Origin: JBCCCJ01 sp039029315
Lineage (GTDB): Bacteria > Bacteroidota > Bacteroidia > J057
Length of the DNA: 64,000 nt
Direction of reading: 5' to 3'
Assembly: GCA_039029315.1 (NCBI GenBank)
Contig: JBCCGK010000006.1
Span: 62,001 to 126,000, forward strand
Part shown: positions 26,878 through 36,611 of the stretch, piece after piece
How positions within the stretch are numbered: position 1 is the stretch's first letter
How the letters are laid out: each line of letters opens with the position of its first letter
Translations under genes and position numbers: made by a program
The notes under the pieces: generated by a model
Seen by the model: the letters and a program-made list of their open reading frames with translations, nothing else
What the model was told of the DNA's origin: nothing
The model's database searches: none

Positions 26878-28212
26878 TCACTTCTGGTCAGCCTGAATTT
26901 TTTCAGACCATAACTCCTTGCCATCTACATCAAACAGGCGAAAAGAGAGGGATCGGTTCAGTCTTTCTCCTTCAATCTCTATGGTTCCGAAATTTCGTTC
27001 TCCTACATGAGAGCCTTCGACTCGGAGGGTGTTGGCCTCTTTGGACGCATCATAAGCGCCAGATGTCAGTGGAGAGACTGTGAAATCATAGATCTTGATC
27101 CCAAATTTTTCATATACAGATAGCTCAGAGTGGTGCCTGTCTCCAGTCAGAAAGACAACATTCTTCACCCCTTCCTCTGCAATGGTATGCAAGATTCTCT
27201 CTCGTTCTTCCGGGGCAATGTTTGCATGATTTTCATACAAGGCGGCAGAACTCACCACTTGTCCACCAACACAGACGAACTTGAAGGTTGCTGTCGAACT
27301 CACAAGTGCATCAAGAAGCCATTCGAGTTGTCGTTCTCCGAGAATGGTCCTTGTGCCGGTTTTCTTGTTGTTGGGAGATCTGAAGTAACGATTGTCAAGA
27401 AGGAAAAACTGGGCATCGCCCCATTCAAAACTGGAGGTAATGCCGCCATTGTCCTCCAACCCATAGGTAGGATTCCCCCAAAACAACTGGAATGCTCTGA
27501 GCGTAGCCATTTTGTCCCGAAATGTATGATCACTATTGTTCGGACCATAATCATGATCATCCCATATCGCATAGTTGGAAGTAGAAGCCAGTAGTGCCTG
27601 CATCTCATCGACATTTCGGGTATGGGTATAGCGATGAATGATACCTGTGCGGCTGTACCAATCTGCTTCTCTCAGATAGGTATTGTCCCCCAACCATAAC
27701 ATCAATTGTGGTTTTTGGCGTTGGATAGATTCAAATATTCGATAAGCTCCCCCATAGGCATCTCCGGGCCTGTCAAAAGGCTCATCATTGATAAAGACAC
27801 AGCTTCCGAGGGCGATTTTCATTTCTGGGGGATCAGATCTGAATTGCCATAACGGAGGTGTTTGGAAACTGGTCGCGTAGGGTAATTCTACCTTCAGGCC
27901 ATTGATGAAGAGGTCATACACATAGGTTTCGCCGGGCTTTACCTGATCGGCAATCAATCTTGCAGTATAGGCTTCCGCTGCAGAGGTCTGATAGGTGGGT
28001 GTCCGAAAACGATATTTGGCGCCTTGTCCGGTAGAATATTCAAAATATACTTGTGCTGGCCCATTGGTTTGTACCCAAAGCAGGGCTTCCCGCATCTCTG
28101 TGTAGCCCACCATGGGTCCTGATAGAAGCAAGTCAGCTGGCGCATCATTTTGTGCATAAGAAGAACTCCCAATGACTAGCATCAGGAAAAAAAGCAAAGC
28201 AGTCGGTTTCAT
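26878..28212 (-). CDS. PhoD-like alkaline phosphatase/phosphodiesterase, exported
   Basis: 444 residues with a signal peptide (LLFFLMLVIGSSSYAQ), an N-terminal Ig-like domain (~30-125) typical of PhoD proteins, and a metallophosphatase domain with metal ligands seen in ALGSCVF (Cys), LWLGDNTYLREADW (Asp, Asn), YAIWDDHDYGPNN (Asp-His-Asp) and VVFLTGDRHHSEL (Gly-Asp-Arg-His-His). PhoD enzymes use Ca/Fe and hydrolyse phosphate esters in the periplasm. No Pho box was recognisable upstream. The barrel protein gene lies 50 bp upstream on the same strand. Confidence 0.9.
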   Translation of the reverse strand: MKPTALLFFLMLVIGSSSYAQNDAPADLLLSGPMVGYTEMREALLWVQTNGPAQVYFEYSTGQGAKYRFRTPTYQTSAAEAYTARLIADQVKPGETYVYDLFINGLKVELPYATSFQTPPLWQFRSDPPEMKIALGSCVFINDEPFDRPGDAYGGAYRIFESIQRQKPQLMLWLGDNTYLREADWYSRTGIIHRYTHTRNVDEMQALLASTSNYAIWDDHDYGPNNSDHTFRDKMATLRAFQLFWGNPTYGLEDNGGITSSFEWGDAQFFLLDNRYFRSPNNKKTGTRTILGERQLEWLLDALVSSTATFKFVCVGGQVVSSAALYENHANIAPEERERILHTIAEEGVKNVVFLTGDRHHSELSVYEKFGIKIYDFTVSPLTSGAYDASKEANTLRVEGSHVGERNFGTIEIEGERLNRSLSFRLFDVDGKELWSEKIQADQK

Positions 28213-28262
28213 ATGTGTTTGGTTTTTATTGATGAGGTGATATATGAGTGAGAATTCGCAGA

Positions 28263-28838
28263 TTATTCTCCCATTCTCTTCATGAGACTAGCCCCGATCA
28301 GCAAGATAGGTCCTTGTCCTACATCTGCCCCATTAGAAATGACATTGACTTCATACCCAAAGCCGATTGCAGGCGCCAATGTCCAAAGACTATTGCCCAG
28401 CGGCAAGCGATATCCGGCCTCAGCTGTCGGTTGAACTACGACAATATTGGTCGTACCACTGGTTTCCTGTATTGTTCCAATATTGTTGCGCCAGTTGTTG
28501 GCATTGAACCAAAAATCATTTCGAACGCCTAGAAAAAATCCTTTTTGGTTCTCGCCAAAATATCGACGATATCCCAATGTAAATCCTCCTCCCCCGCCGA
28601 TTTCTTCTTCCTGCACTCCCAGATCCCTGTGGTCGAATAGATTGGCGCCAGCACGTAGATGGAGTTCATTTTGTTCGCTGAGCATCACCTCCCCCCTAAC
28701 TCCTGGCATAATGCCCGTAGGATAGATTTGGACTTCGATCCCAACAGATACTTGGCCATAAGATGCTGGAATCAGGGATAAAAAAACGCCTGCAAGTAGG
28801 AGAGCGAGAGAGAGAGTACGAGGAAGGGTACGTGCCAT
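28263..28838 (-). CDS. Small outer-membrane beta-barrel protein
   Basis: 191 residues from the ATG at 28838, which gives a good signal peptide (LSLALLLAGVFLSLIPASYG); the frame runs on to 28856. The mature part has about eight amphipathic strands (VSVGIEVQIYPTGIMPGVRG, GFTLGYRRYFG, FFLGVRNDFWFNANNWRNN, AEAGYRLPLG, WTLAPAIGFGYEVNVIS), as in OmpW/OMP_b-brl proteins. It ends GASLMKRMGE rather than in Phe, which is unusual. The second MITE copy lies 22 bp upstream of this start. Confidence 0.65.
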   Translation of the reverse strand: MARTLPRTLSLALLLAGVFLSLIPASYGQVSVGIEVQIYPTGIMPGVRGEVMLSEQNELHLRAGANLFDHRDLGVQEEEIGGGGGFTLGYRRYFGENQKGFFLGVRNDFWFNANNWRNNIGTIQETSGTTNIVVVQPTAEAGYRLPLGNSLWTLAPAIGFGYEVNVISNGADVGQGPILLIGASLMKRMGE

Positions 28839-28860
28839 AATTGAAATGATTAACACCTTA

Positions 28861-29021
28861 GAGACTGCTTGAACATCTGTTACTTATTTTTTGTCTGCGT
28901 TTTTTTTCCTCATCCGGCGGCTTTTTTTGTTCCCATAGCACTACTATGAGATCAAAAAAGAGCCTTGTCTGAGAAAAAAATACAGCCTGAAAATTCTCAG
29001 CACAGATTCCCAAACAGTCTC
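28861..29021 (+). mobile_element. MITE-like element, copy 2 (161 bp)
   Basis: Same element as at 7509 but in the opposite orientation: left end GAGACTGCTTGAAC, right end CCCAAACAGTCTC, TTA duplications at 28858-28860 and 29022-29024. It fills most of the 367-bp divergent gap between the barrel gene and the GT-C-like gene, so it has landed where both promoters should be. The central arms carry GTTCCCATAG and CTATGAGATC, i.e. the hairpin has started to decay. Confidence 0.85.
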
Positions 29022-29205
29022 TTAGATAATCAGACAAATATAGGTGAATTTTTGGTTCTTATGGCTGTACTTATTGCCGAAAGACAGAGGATTCAATGCC
29101 TTGAATTGTTTAGATATTCAAGAATTATTTTTCTACCTTCAACGCGGTCTGATCTTCGGGTTTTTCCACGCATTCTCCCTTTTCCTTTTGCTCCGATCCT
29201 TCTCA

Positions 29206-30675
29206 ATGAAAACCTATCGTATTGTTCTTCTAATTGTCCTGACTTCTGTTCTACTTATTGGATTCCTTGGTGAGAAAATTCCGATCAACGATGGCTTGGG
29301 ATGGGATGGAATCAGCTATGCAGAGATCACCCAAGATTTCGATGAAGATTTTTTGAATGGAGAAATTGATTCTTATCGGTTTCAGCGAATTTTGCTTCCC
29401 TTGCTCATCAATAAATCTATGCATGTGCTAGGGATTCCCCTCACAAATTCGGCCATCATTACGGCCTACTCTGTTGCGAATCTTCTCTTCATCGGATTGT
29501 CTGTCTACTTATTCTTCCTACTGGCCAGTCAGATCCAACTGAAACCAGCAGTAGAAATCATCGGATTTTCTTCTCTGTTTTTTTGTTTTCCTATCCTCAA
29601 ATTTAGTCTATACTACCCAATCCTCACCGATACCATGGCTTTCTGCCTTGGGATGGCCTTTAGCTATTTCTATGTCTCAAGAAAGATCGTCCTCTGTTTT
29701 CTGATAATATTTTTGGGAACCTTTGTGTATCCAAATTTCATTCTATTTGGACTCCTGCTCTTTTTTGTCTTTGAACCACCTGAAACGGGAGGCATTCCCT
29801 GGCTTCCCAAACTGGCCAGGCTTGGCTTGATTGGATTTTTTGCACTCTTGATTGTGTATTTTTATGTGGTTAGAGATTTTCCTTTGATCCCGGAGAAACT
29901 CAAAGTCACGCCTGTCAATCAAGCCTTACTCATTCCCTCCGTTATTGGGGTCCTGGCCTATCTTTATCTGACGAATGCGCTCATTTCCCTAAGACAACAT
30001 ATCCTTGTCTTTTATCGCGCCATACAGATCAGACATGTTCTCTATTTCATCGTGGTTTTTGGCTTATCCAAACTCATTATTTCATTGTTTGCAGCCAAGG
30101 GAGGATTTCCTATAGATTTCAAAACCTATCTTTACAATGTTGTCTCCCAAGCCATCACAAATCCTCTGAATTTTTGGGTTGCCCATGTCATGTATCTTGG
30201 ACTTGCTCCTTTATTGCTCATTTTTCTGGCAAGTACGTTTCGAGAAAAAGTCCTCAATCATGGGTATGGGGCGCTGGGATTCATCCTGGCCTTTGGGTTT
30301 TTCGCTATCGGAAATGAAAGTCGCCAATTGATCAATGTCTATCCTGTGTTCATGATATTCCTCTTGTTGGCCATGCAACAACGATGGGACATTTCTCCTG
30401 CATTTGCCTATAGTTATGCGGCTGTCAGTTTGCTTCTTTCCCGATTCTGGTATTCTATCAATGCGAATGGGAATTTTCAACATGAAGGAGGGGACACGAC
30501 CGGATTCATGGAGTTTCCGCTCCAGCAATACTTTATGTTTCAGGGACCATGGACCAGTCACTGGATGTATGGCATCCATCTCCTTGTCTGTTGTCTCCTA
30601 TTGGCTGGCCTTCTGCTCGCAATCTATCGCTGGAAAGTGATCCAGGAACTGAAAGCGGAAGGCCAGCAGGAATAG
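29206..30675 (+). CDS. Polytopic membrane protein, GT-C glycosyltransferase-like
   Basis: 489 residues from the ATG at 29206; the open frame to 29044 reaches into MITE-flanking DNA and is rejected. About eleven hydrophobic helices. After the first helix comes a luminal-type loop GLGWDGISYAEITQDFDEDF with a WDG-like aspartate, followed by SYRFQRILLPLL. This is the pattern of GT-C membrane glycosyltransferases that use lipid-linked sugars, where the first-loop Asp is catalytic. The assignment is inference; no closer family is recognised. Its stop touches the convergent DUF3999 stop with no gap. Confidence 0.6.
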   Translation: MKTYRIVLLIVLTSVLLIGFLGEKIPINDGLGWDGISYAEITQDFDEDFLNGEIDSYRFQRILLPLLINKSMHVLGIPLTNSAIITAYSVANLLFIGLSVYLFFLLASQIQLKPAVEIIGFSSLFFCFPILKFSLYYPILTDTMAFCLGMAFSYFYVSRKIVLCFLIIFLGTFVYPNFILFGLLLFFVFEPPETGGIPWLPKLARLGLIGFFALLIVYFYVVRDFPLIPEKLKVTPVNQALLIPSVIGVLAYLYLTNALISLRQHILVFYRAIQIRHVLYFIVVFGLSKLIISLFAAKGGFPIDFKTYLYNVVSQAITNPLNFWVAHVMYLGLAPLLLIFLASTFREKVLNHGYGALGFILAFGFFAIGNESRQLINVYPVFMIFLLLAMQQRWDISPAFAYSYAAVSLLLSRFWYSINANGNFQHEGGDTTGFMEFPLQQYFMFQGPWTSHWMYGIHLLVCCLLLAGLLLAIYRWKVIQELKAEGQQE

Positions 30676-31980
30676 CTATTCTGAGGTGGGAGGCTCTGAT
30701 TCCTGTTTGTCTTGTTTTGCCTTCTGCATCATGCGCATGGTCATGAATCCTATCACGAGGATCACAATTAGCATCCCTCCCCACAGGAAAACATTTCCCA
30801 TGGTTTTTGCTCGTTTTTCTTCTGCTTCTTTTTCCTCAGCTTCGGGATCTTCGATGACCATTTCTTCTCCCAATCCTGCTGGCACCAGATCATCGCGTGG
30901 GATTTGATTTTGAAAATGGACCAGATCATATCGAGGACGCGAGGCATTGTCATTGCCATATGTCAGGAGGTATTGGTTGCCGACTTCCAATTCAGCAATC
31001 AATCGATATATGGGACCGGAGACCTGAAGTCCTCGAATGTCAAGCGGGAGATCATCATGGTTCTGGATCGTCAGCCTTAAGGCATCGGTGTATTTGACTG
31101 GGCCAGACAAATCCGGCTCTTCCAATGAACTCAGAGTAGTCGAAGCAAAATCACGCCAGATTTCTCTGCTTCCATCATCGGTCTCAATCCGCTGCTTGAG
31201 ATATTCCACTTTGGCAGATCGATAATAATCTCGAGTAGAACCAATGTTCACTTGCAATCTCGATACAGGAGATCTACTCGTCAACTCAATTCGGACCTCT
31301 GTGATTTTTTGATCTGTGTCATTTTTGGGGTCCCAGGAACTGATGTCAAATGCCTGATATTCTCCTTCGCTCTGAGTCCAGATATGCATATCAGCTCCTT
31401 TGATGGACAATTCCCGATCATACAACTTGACGCGAAAAAACCGATAATCTGATTCCGAGAAATTCAGGCTGGTATAGCTATAACTCACATCTGGATTCGC
31501 AATCCCAACCAATCGAAAATCATCTTTAATCGTCACCCAACTTAAGCGATTGTCGCTTCCTTCGAGGCTGGCCCGTACATCAAAGTTTCGTGGATGGATA
31601 TCCAGCTCAATTCGGTTGATCGCTCCTTTGCCTTCTTTTCGGAGGACAGCCTGGGAGAAATTCTTTTTTGATGCCTGATTGATCATTCGAAATGGTATTT
31701 CTTTCAATTCATTCTCTCCTTCCTGCACCTCGATCAAATAAGGAACCTCTGTAGAGGGCAAAGAATCGGCTGCATTCGTTTGAAGCAATCTGAGATCACT
31801 CATATCGTCATTCAGTACTGTCAAGACCTCTTGAGGTAGAATGATCTGATGATAGCCGATGGTCCGAACCTGAGTTACTGGTCGCTGATACTGATAATCA
31901 TCTACCTGCCCAATCCCCACCAAATGGCTTGCCAGGAGAAAAATAAACAGGAATATGCGGTTATATATCTGAGAAAACAT
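30676..31980 (-). CDS. DUF3999-family membrane-anchored protein
   Basis: 434 residues: signal peptide (LFIFLLASHLVGIGQ), a long beta-rich periplasmic part with galactose-binding-like segments (e.g. ASLEGSDNRLSWVTIKDDF, YRFFRVKLYDRELSIKGADM), and one C-terminal transmembrane helix (NVFLWGGMLIVILVIGFMTM) followed by a charged tail. It matches DUF3999, a family normally encoded next to DUF2339, as here (169 bp upstream on the same strand). That pairing suggests a joint envelope complex, but its role is not established. Confidence 0.75.
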   Translation of the reverse strand: MFSQIYNRIFLFIFLLASHLVGIGQVDDYQYQRPVTQVRTIGYHQIILPQEVLTVLNDDMSDLRLLQTNAADSLPSTEVPYLIEVQEGENELKEIPFRMINQASKKNFSQAVLRKEGKGAINRIELDIHPRNFDVRASLEGSDNRLSWVTIKDDFRLVGIANPDVSYSYTSLNFSESDYRFFRVKLYDRELSIKGADMHIWTQSEGEYQAFDISSWDPKNDTDQKITEVRIELTSRSPVSRLQVNIGSTRDYYRSAKVEYLKQRIETDDGSREIWRDFASTTLSSLEEPDLSGPVKYTDALRLTIQNHDDLPLDIRGLQVSGPIYRLIAELEVGNQYLLTYGNDNASRPRYDLVHFQNQIPRDDLVPAGLGEEMVIEDPEAEEKEAEEKRAKTMGNVFLWGGMLIVILVIGFMTMRMMQKAKQDKQESEPPTSE

Positions 31981-32149
31981 GTGTATCTAATTTCTTTGAT
32001 TCTATCTGTTCAATATAAGGAGACAAGCAGCAAAACGAGAAGAAGGTGTGGCGTAAATTCAAGAGGATTCGATTCATCTACCTGGCTCATATCTACTGTT
32101 CTTTCAAGTCATCTGTTGGTGCAAAAACCAATCGACTTATTCAGGTATT

Positions 32150-34540
32150 TCATTCATTGGATTCAGACAAGGATTCTTGCAGAAGGACTTCCTCTTCGGG
32201 TTCAATGATGTGTTTATATCGTTGGTACAGGAAGGCCGTAATCAACAACAAGACCCCAAGGGAGACAAAAACAATCACTTTGCTTCCCACAGAACTTCCT
32301 GCCATATCAAAAGCGAATACTTTGATCAGGGTTCCTCCTAATAGCACAATGGCTCCAACACGCAGATAGGATTTTTTCTTCCAAAATCCCAAGCTCATCA
32401 GGAATAGTCCATAGGCCCCCCATAAGATGCTATAGCCAATTTGCTCTACTCTATGTGCGACGCTGGAATAGGAAGCAGAAGAAGAGGCAACAACAATATG
32501 CATCAATTCAAAACTCAGAACCATCAGGATGACCACATGAATGGTAAGGAAGAATGCAGATTCAAGTTTAGGTGTTGTGGAGAATCTTTTTTGAAACTGC
32601 TGTATCAGAACATAGAGACTTCCAGCCAAAAATACATAGGCGACATAGCGCAGGTTCAGCATCCAGCTAGAACGAGTGAACACTTCGTTGGTATACCTCA
32701 GATATTTCATCCTCAACATGCCTAATTCAGGCATTCCACCAAAGACAAATATCAGCAGGGCGATCATTCCTCCAATAAAGGCAATCCTCGCAATATTCCG
32801 GTCTTTCCAAAATCGATCATTGAGCAACATCAAGACAGAGGTGTAAGCTAGCGTATAGTACATCAACCACTGACTTCTGAAATTTTCAATCTCATATCGA
32901 TAGCGGTCCACACCATCCACAATGGTTTTGGTACTCGCGACCCATTCGTAAAAGTGGTGAGAGATCTCGGCAAATCCTCCAACAAAGGAGGTCAGGAGCA
33001 CAGATATGCCCAAAAATCCTAAGGCCTTAGATGTCCAGGATGGAGCTGAAAGAGGTTCTCCATTCTTGGATGTTGTCGATCGTTGCATCCAATACAGCAT
33101 CAAGGCCAAGCCTCCACAGACTATCACACTGGTCAGAAACTGGATATTCGCAATCGGCATGAGGCCCATTGGTTTTGTGTCGAACATACTGGAAGCATAT
33201 CCATTTGCCAGATCATGAATCCAGCTAAATATTGCAAGCAAGGCCAGAGGCACGGACAGTGCTCGATAGTATTGAATCCCTTCTCGTTGCCCAATCCAGA
33301 GTAACAAACAAGCCTCTGCGATCCAAAGAAGTGTCACCCAATTCCCTTCCAACTGGACGGGGATTGCAATGGTCAGGAAGGTCAAAACAAGACCTGCAAC
33401 AAGGAAGAAGAGACTTTTGTCAGCCAACTTTCTTTGATACAAAAAGGCAGCAACACCAAAGTGAATGACAGCATTGATCAAGGTAAACAGCCCAAGAAAA
33501 TGTTCCAAACTGACAATGGTGGCTGCATCACCAGACGGCAGTCCATGATTGATCACAGCATAGCCAAATCCAAAAAACAAGAAAGCGTTGGCCAACAGCA
33601 GGATGACATCCCAAACCGAGAAGGTGGTGTTTTTCCACACTTTGTATGCCAAATGGACGGCATAGAACAGTAAGAAAAAAGCAGCGCCAAATCCCAAGGC
33701 AATCCAAAAATGTTTTCCAGCATCATAGGATTCTGAAAACCAAGCTGCATAGATCAACCAGGTGGCAATAAAAGCGACAAGATTCATTGCCCGCCAATCT
33801 TTCCTGAATGCCAAACTCAATACTCCCAGGTTGATCATGACCATATATGCGAACATGGTCTGAATCTCCCCCGTCCCATCACTCAGCAAAGGCGGCACGG
33901 CATATGCCCCTACCAACCCAAAGATCCCAATGGCTTGTACATCATACATATAGGCCATCATCACCCCAAACAGGGTGAATACTACCATCAGCCCAAAGGC
34001 CAGCCCTACCGGAATCAATTCATAAAAATCATAGGCCGAGAAGGCAGAGAAATACAAAATGGACAGACCTCCGCTGAGCAAAATACCGCTGTAAGTCCGG
34101 TATTTTTCTTTGAGCCAATAGGCAACACCAATCAGAACCACTCCTGAGAGGAATCCCATAGAGACACGCATAGCAGGTCCCAAAAGGGCATTGTCAATGG
34201 CGTATTTGACGAGATAGCCGAGCCCAAGTACCAGAATAACAATGCCGACCTTGGCAATCAAATTGCCACCAACGAAGGCTTCCAGATTTCTTTTGGGCTT
34301 GGGTGCGGGTGCCGGTTTGGGAGGTGTTGCTTCCTTATCCGGCTTTGGGACTACTTCTGTTTGCGTTTCTGTTTGAGCTGAAACGGCGGCATGTAATTCT
34401 TTGTTAGGCAAAGAGAGATTTTGCGCATGAAGAGCTTTTAATTCATTCTTGAGGGCAACAATCTCTTCTCTGTTCTCCTTATGCTGTCGAATCAGAAGAT
34501 TCAGACGCTCAGTGAGTTCCTGTAATTTGTCAGGCTGCAT
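32150..34540 (-). CDS. DUF2339 polytopic membrane protein
   Basis: 796 residues. An N-terminal coiled coil (1-45, LQELTERLNLLIRQHKENRE), a Pro/Lys/Ala-rich linker (~60-85), then about 24 transmembrane helices starting with GGNLIAKVGIVILVLGLGYL, the DUF2339 signature. The C-terminus is acidic. DUF2339 proteins are large helical membrane proteins of unknown role. The adjacent DUF3999 gene downstream probably forms an operon with it. It is divergent from yjjX. Confidence 0.88.
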   Translation of the reverse strand: MQPDKLQELTERLNLLIRQHKENREEIVALKNELKALHAQNLSLPNKELHAAVSAQTETQTEVVPKPDKEATPPKPAPAPKPKRNLEAFVGGNLIAKVGIVILVLGLGYLVKYAIDNALLGPAMRVSMGFLSGVVLIGVAYWLKEKYRTYSGILLSGGLSILYFSAFSAYDFYELIPVGLAFGLMVVFTLFGVMMAYMYDVQAIGIFGLVGAYAVPPLLSDGTGEIQTMFAYMVMINLGVLSLAFRKDWRAMNLVAFIATWLIYAAWFSESYDAGKHFWIALGFGAAFFLLFYAVHLAYKVWKNTTFSVWDVILLLANAFLFFGFGYAVINHGLPSGDAATIVSLEHFLGLFTLINAVIHFGVAAFLYQRKLADKSLFFLVAGLVLTFLTIAIPVQLEGNWVTLLWIAEACLLLWIGQREGIQYYRALSVPLALLAIFSWIHDLANGYASSMFDTKPMGLMPIANIQFLTSVIVCGGLALMLYWMQRSTTSKNGEPLSAPSWTSKALGFLGISVLLTSFVGGFAEISHHFYEWVASTKTIVDGVDRYRYEIENFRSQWLMYYTLAYTSVLMLLNDRFWKDRNIARIAFIGGMIALLIFVFGGMPELGMLRMKYLRYTNEVFTRSSWMLNLRYVAYVFLAGSLYVLIQQFQKRFSTTPKLESAFFLTIHVVILMVLSFELMHIVVASSSASYSSVAHRVEQIGYSILWGAYGLFLMSLGFWKKKSYLRVGAIVLLGGTLIKVFAFDMAGSSVGSKVIVFVSLGVLLLITAFLYQRYKHIIEPEEEVLLQESLSESNE

Positions 34541-34633
34541 ATGTAAAGGTAATGGTTTTTTACAACATACGATCCTGGAAAAAATAGGATGAAACGATTT
34601 TTTGAGAAAACGGACTTTTGGTAATTTCGCCTT

Positions 34634-35170
34634 ATGTTACTCATCGTCGCTTCAAAAAACCCCATCAAGGTCCAGGCCAGCCTAATTGCATTTGAAACTA
34701 TGTTTCCGACAATAACATGGACGGTTAAGGGGGTATCGATTCCATCTGGTGTCAGTGATCAACCCAGAAATGAAGAAGAAACCCGGCTGGGAGCCAGGAA
34801 TCGCGCAGAAGGTGCCAAAAAAAAATTTCCTGAGGCGGACTATTGGGTGGGAATTGAAGGTGGCATAGAGGAGGTCGATACAGATATGCATGCGTTTGCG
34901 TGGATGGCTGTCATTCATAAAGGTCATATGGGAGAAGGCAGAACAGCTACCTTTTTTCTTCCACCTCCTGTAGCAGAACTGATTCGGGCAGGAGACGAAT
35001 TAGGCGTAGCAGATGACAAGATCTTTGGAGTCTCCAACTCCAAACAAGCAAATGGTGCCATCGGCTTGCTCAGTAATAATGTCATCATCCGGGAAACGCT
35101 CTATGTTCCTGCCATTGTGATGGCCCTGATTCCGTTCAAGAATCCGGAATTGTACAGGATCGGCGAGTGA
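34634..35170 (+). CDS. yjjX: Inosine/xanthosine triphosphatase (YjjX, DUF84)
   Basis: 178 residues, the family length. Removes ITP/XTP from the nucleotide pool. Family segments: LLIVASKNPIKVQASLIAF (substrate loop SxNxxKxxA), SGVSDQPRNEEETRLGARNR (QPxxxxET signature), YWVGIEGGIEE and GAIGLLSNNVIIRETLY. A near-consensus -7 element (TAATTTCG at 34622-34629) sits 4 bp before the start. The gene ends 140 bp before a strong symmetrical hairpin that separates it from the convergent trxB. Confidence 0.92.
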   Translation: MLLIVASKNPIKVQASLIAFETMFPTITWTVKGVSIPSGVSDQPRNEEETRLGARNRAEGAKKKFPEADYWVGIEGGIEEVDTDMHAFAWMAVIHKGHMGEGRTATFFLPPPVAELIRAGDELGVADDKIFGVSNSKQANGAIGLLSNNVIIRETLYVPAIVMALIPFKNPELYRIGE

Positions 35171-35235
35171 GACTTTCCAGTACTTACAAGATATGAGAAT
35201 CTGGAGTTGGGATATGGACCAATAGGCAGAGAGAA

Positions 35236-35288
35236 AGGGGATAAAGAAAGAAGGCCAGATGTTGAGCTAGATTCCTGAACAGCCAGCT
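35236..35288 (+). repeat. Dispersed degenerate repeat (second copy near 52930-52985)
   Basis: The stretch beginning AGGGGATAAAG and containing ATGTTGAGCTAGAT is similar to 52930-52985 (AGGGGACATAAGG, then ATGTTGAGCCAGAT), followed in both by a TGA-CA-C-AGC pattern. About four in five bases match by eye. Both copies are intergenic. Too diverged to call an element type. Confidence 0.4.
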
Positions 35289-35309
35289 TTAGATCTTATG
35301 AAAATCAAA

Positions 35310-35354
35310 AAGTGAAAGACAGAAAGGAGAGGATTTCCTTTCTGTCTTTCACTT
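35310..35354. terminator. 19-bp hairpin between yjjX and trxB (bidirectional terminator)
   Basis: AAGTGAAAGACAGAAAGGA (35310-35328) pairs perfectly with 35336-35354 around a 7-nt loop. It lies between the convergent yjjX and trxB stops, with an A-run on the left that becomes a T-run for the minus strand, so it can serve trxB in particular. Confidence 0.75.
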
Positions 35355-35395
35355 CAAGTCAGTCTCATGGAAGAAGTCTGATTCTCTGGCTGATG

Positions 35396-36370
35396 CTATG
35401 CTTCGGCCTCTACTAGCGCTTCAGATTCCTTTTCTGCTAGCCATCTTTCTGCATCGAGAGCAGCCATACATCCAGTTCCTGCTGCTGTTACGGCTTGTCG
35501 ATAGACATGATCTGCGGCATCTCCTGAGACAAAGACACCTTCAATATTGGTTCTGGTTGATCCTGCCTGGTTAATGATATAGCCATTGTCATCCAGGTCC
35601 AATTGATCTTTGAAGATCTGGGTATTGGGGACATGCCCGATCGCAACAAACATCGCACCTGCGGGGATCACAGATTTTTCATCTGTCTGGTTGTTGAAAA
35701 CATGAACCTGCTCGACCTTGTCATCACCAGAAATATCATATACCTCTGTATTCCAATAGATCTTAATATTCTCAGCTGCCTTGACTCGTGCCTGCATGAT
35801 CTTGGAAGCTCGCATTTCATCCCGCCGAACCAGCATATGAACAGTGGTGGCCAATTTGGACAGATACAAGGCTTCTTCTGCGGCAGTATCTCCCGCCCCG
35901 ACAATCACGATTTCTTGTCCTTTGAAGAAAAATCCATCACATACTGCACAGGCACTTACTCCCTTGTGCTGATATTTTTTTTCGGCTTCGATTCCCAGCC
36001 ATCTGGCAGAGGCACCTGTCGAAATGATCACAGCATCCGCAGTATATTCATGTCCATTCCCGGTCCACAATCGCTTTGGTGTCGCGTTCAGGTCCACTTT
36101 CTCAATGTTCTCATATTTGATTCTCGTCCCGAATCGCTCTGCTTGCTTCCGAAAGTCTTCCATCATCTCTGGTCCCATGATTCCATCTGGATAGCCGGGA
36201 TAGTTCTCGACATCATTGGTGATCATCAATTGGCCGCCGGGTTGAAACCCACTAAACATAAAGGGATTCAATTCTGCACGTGCAGCATAAATTGCAGCTG
36301 TATATCCAGCTGGACCTGATCCGATGATGATCAATTTTTCATGTGGGATATTGCCATTGTTGCTACTCAT
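35396..36370 (-). CDS. trxB: Thioredoxin-disulfide reductase
   Basis: A 324-residue FAD/NADPH flavoenzyme that reduces thioredoxin. FAD-binding GSGPAG at 18-23, redox-active CAVC at 141-144 (HKGVSACAVCDGFF), NADPH-binding GAGDTAAEEALYLS, and C-terminal FAD motif EGVFVSGDAADHVYRQ with TAAGTGCMAALDAERWL. Length and motif order are those of low-molecular-weight bacterial TrxB. The thioredoxin itself is not in the window. Confidence 0.97.
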   Translation of the reverse strand: MSSNNGNIPHEKLIIIGSGPAGYTAAIYAARAELNPFMFSGFQPGGQLMITNDVENYPGYPDGIMGPEMMEDFRKQAERFGTRIKYENIEKVDLNATPKRLWTGNGHEYTADAVIISTGASARWLGIEAEKKYQHKGVSACAVCDGFFFKGQEIVIVGAGDTAAEEALYLSKLATTVHMLVRRDEMRASKIMQARVKAAENIKIYWNTEVYDISGDDKVEQVHVFNNQTDEKSVIPAGAMFVAIGHVPNTQIFKDQLDLDDNGYIINQAGSTRTNIEGVFVSGDAADHVYRQAVTAAGTGCMAALDAERWLAEKESEALVEAEA

Positions 36371-36611
36371 ATCTCTCTCCTTAAGCTTAAATTGCGGTTA
36401 TACGTTTCTGTTGTCTATCTATTTACCTCCATGATCTGAAGGTGTCACAAAAGTACAAAATTTCCCGTGAATTGTCTGTCTGTTCCCCGACATCTTTGCC
36501 CCTCTTCTGCCAGGTACAAATCAGCTATTCAAAACAATAAATTGATGGATTCCGTAGTTAATGAGTTACGGTACGCTTTCACATCAAGGTTCAACCCAAT
36601 AGACTCCACAC

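Noticed and set aside
28965..29273. Frame starting MSEKKIQPENSQHRF, and its look-alike at 62215
   Set aside because: Both begin inside the MITE copies; the shared peptide is the element's DNA repeat, not a gene family.
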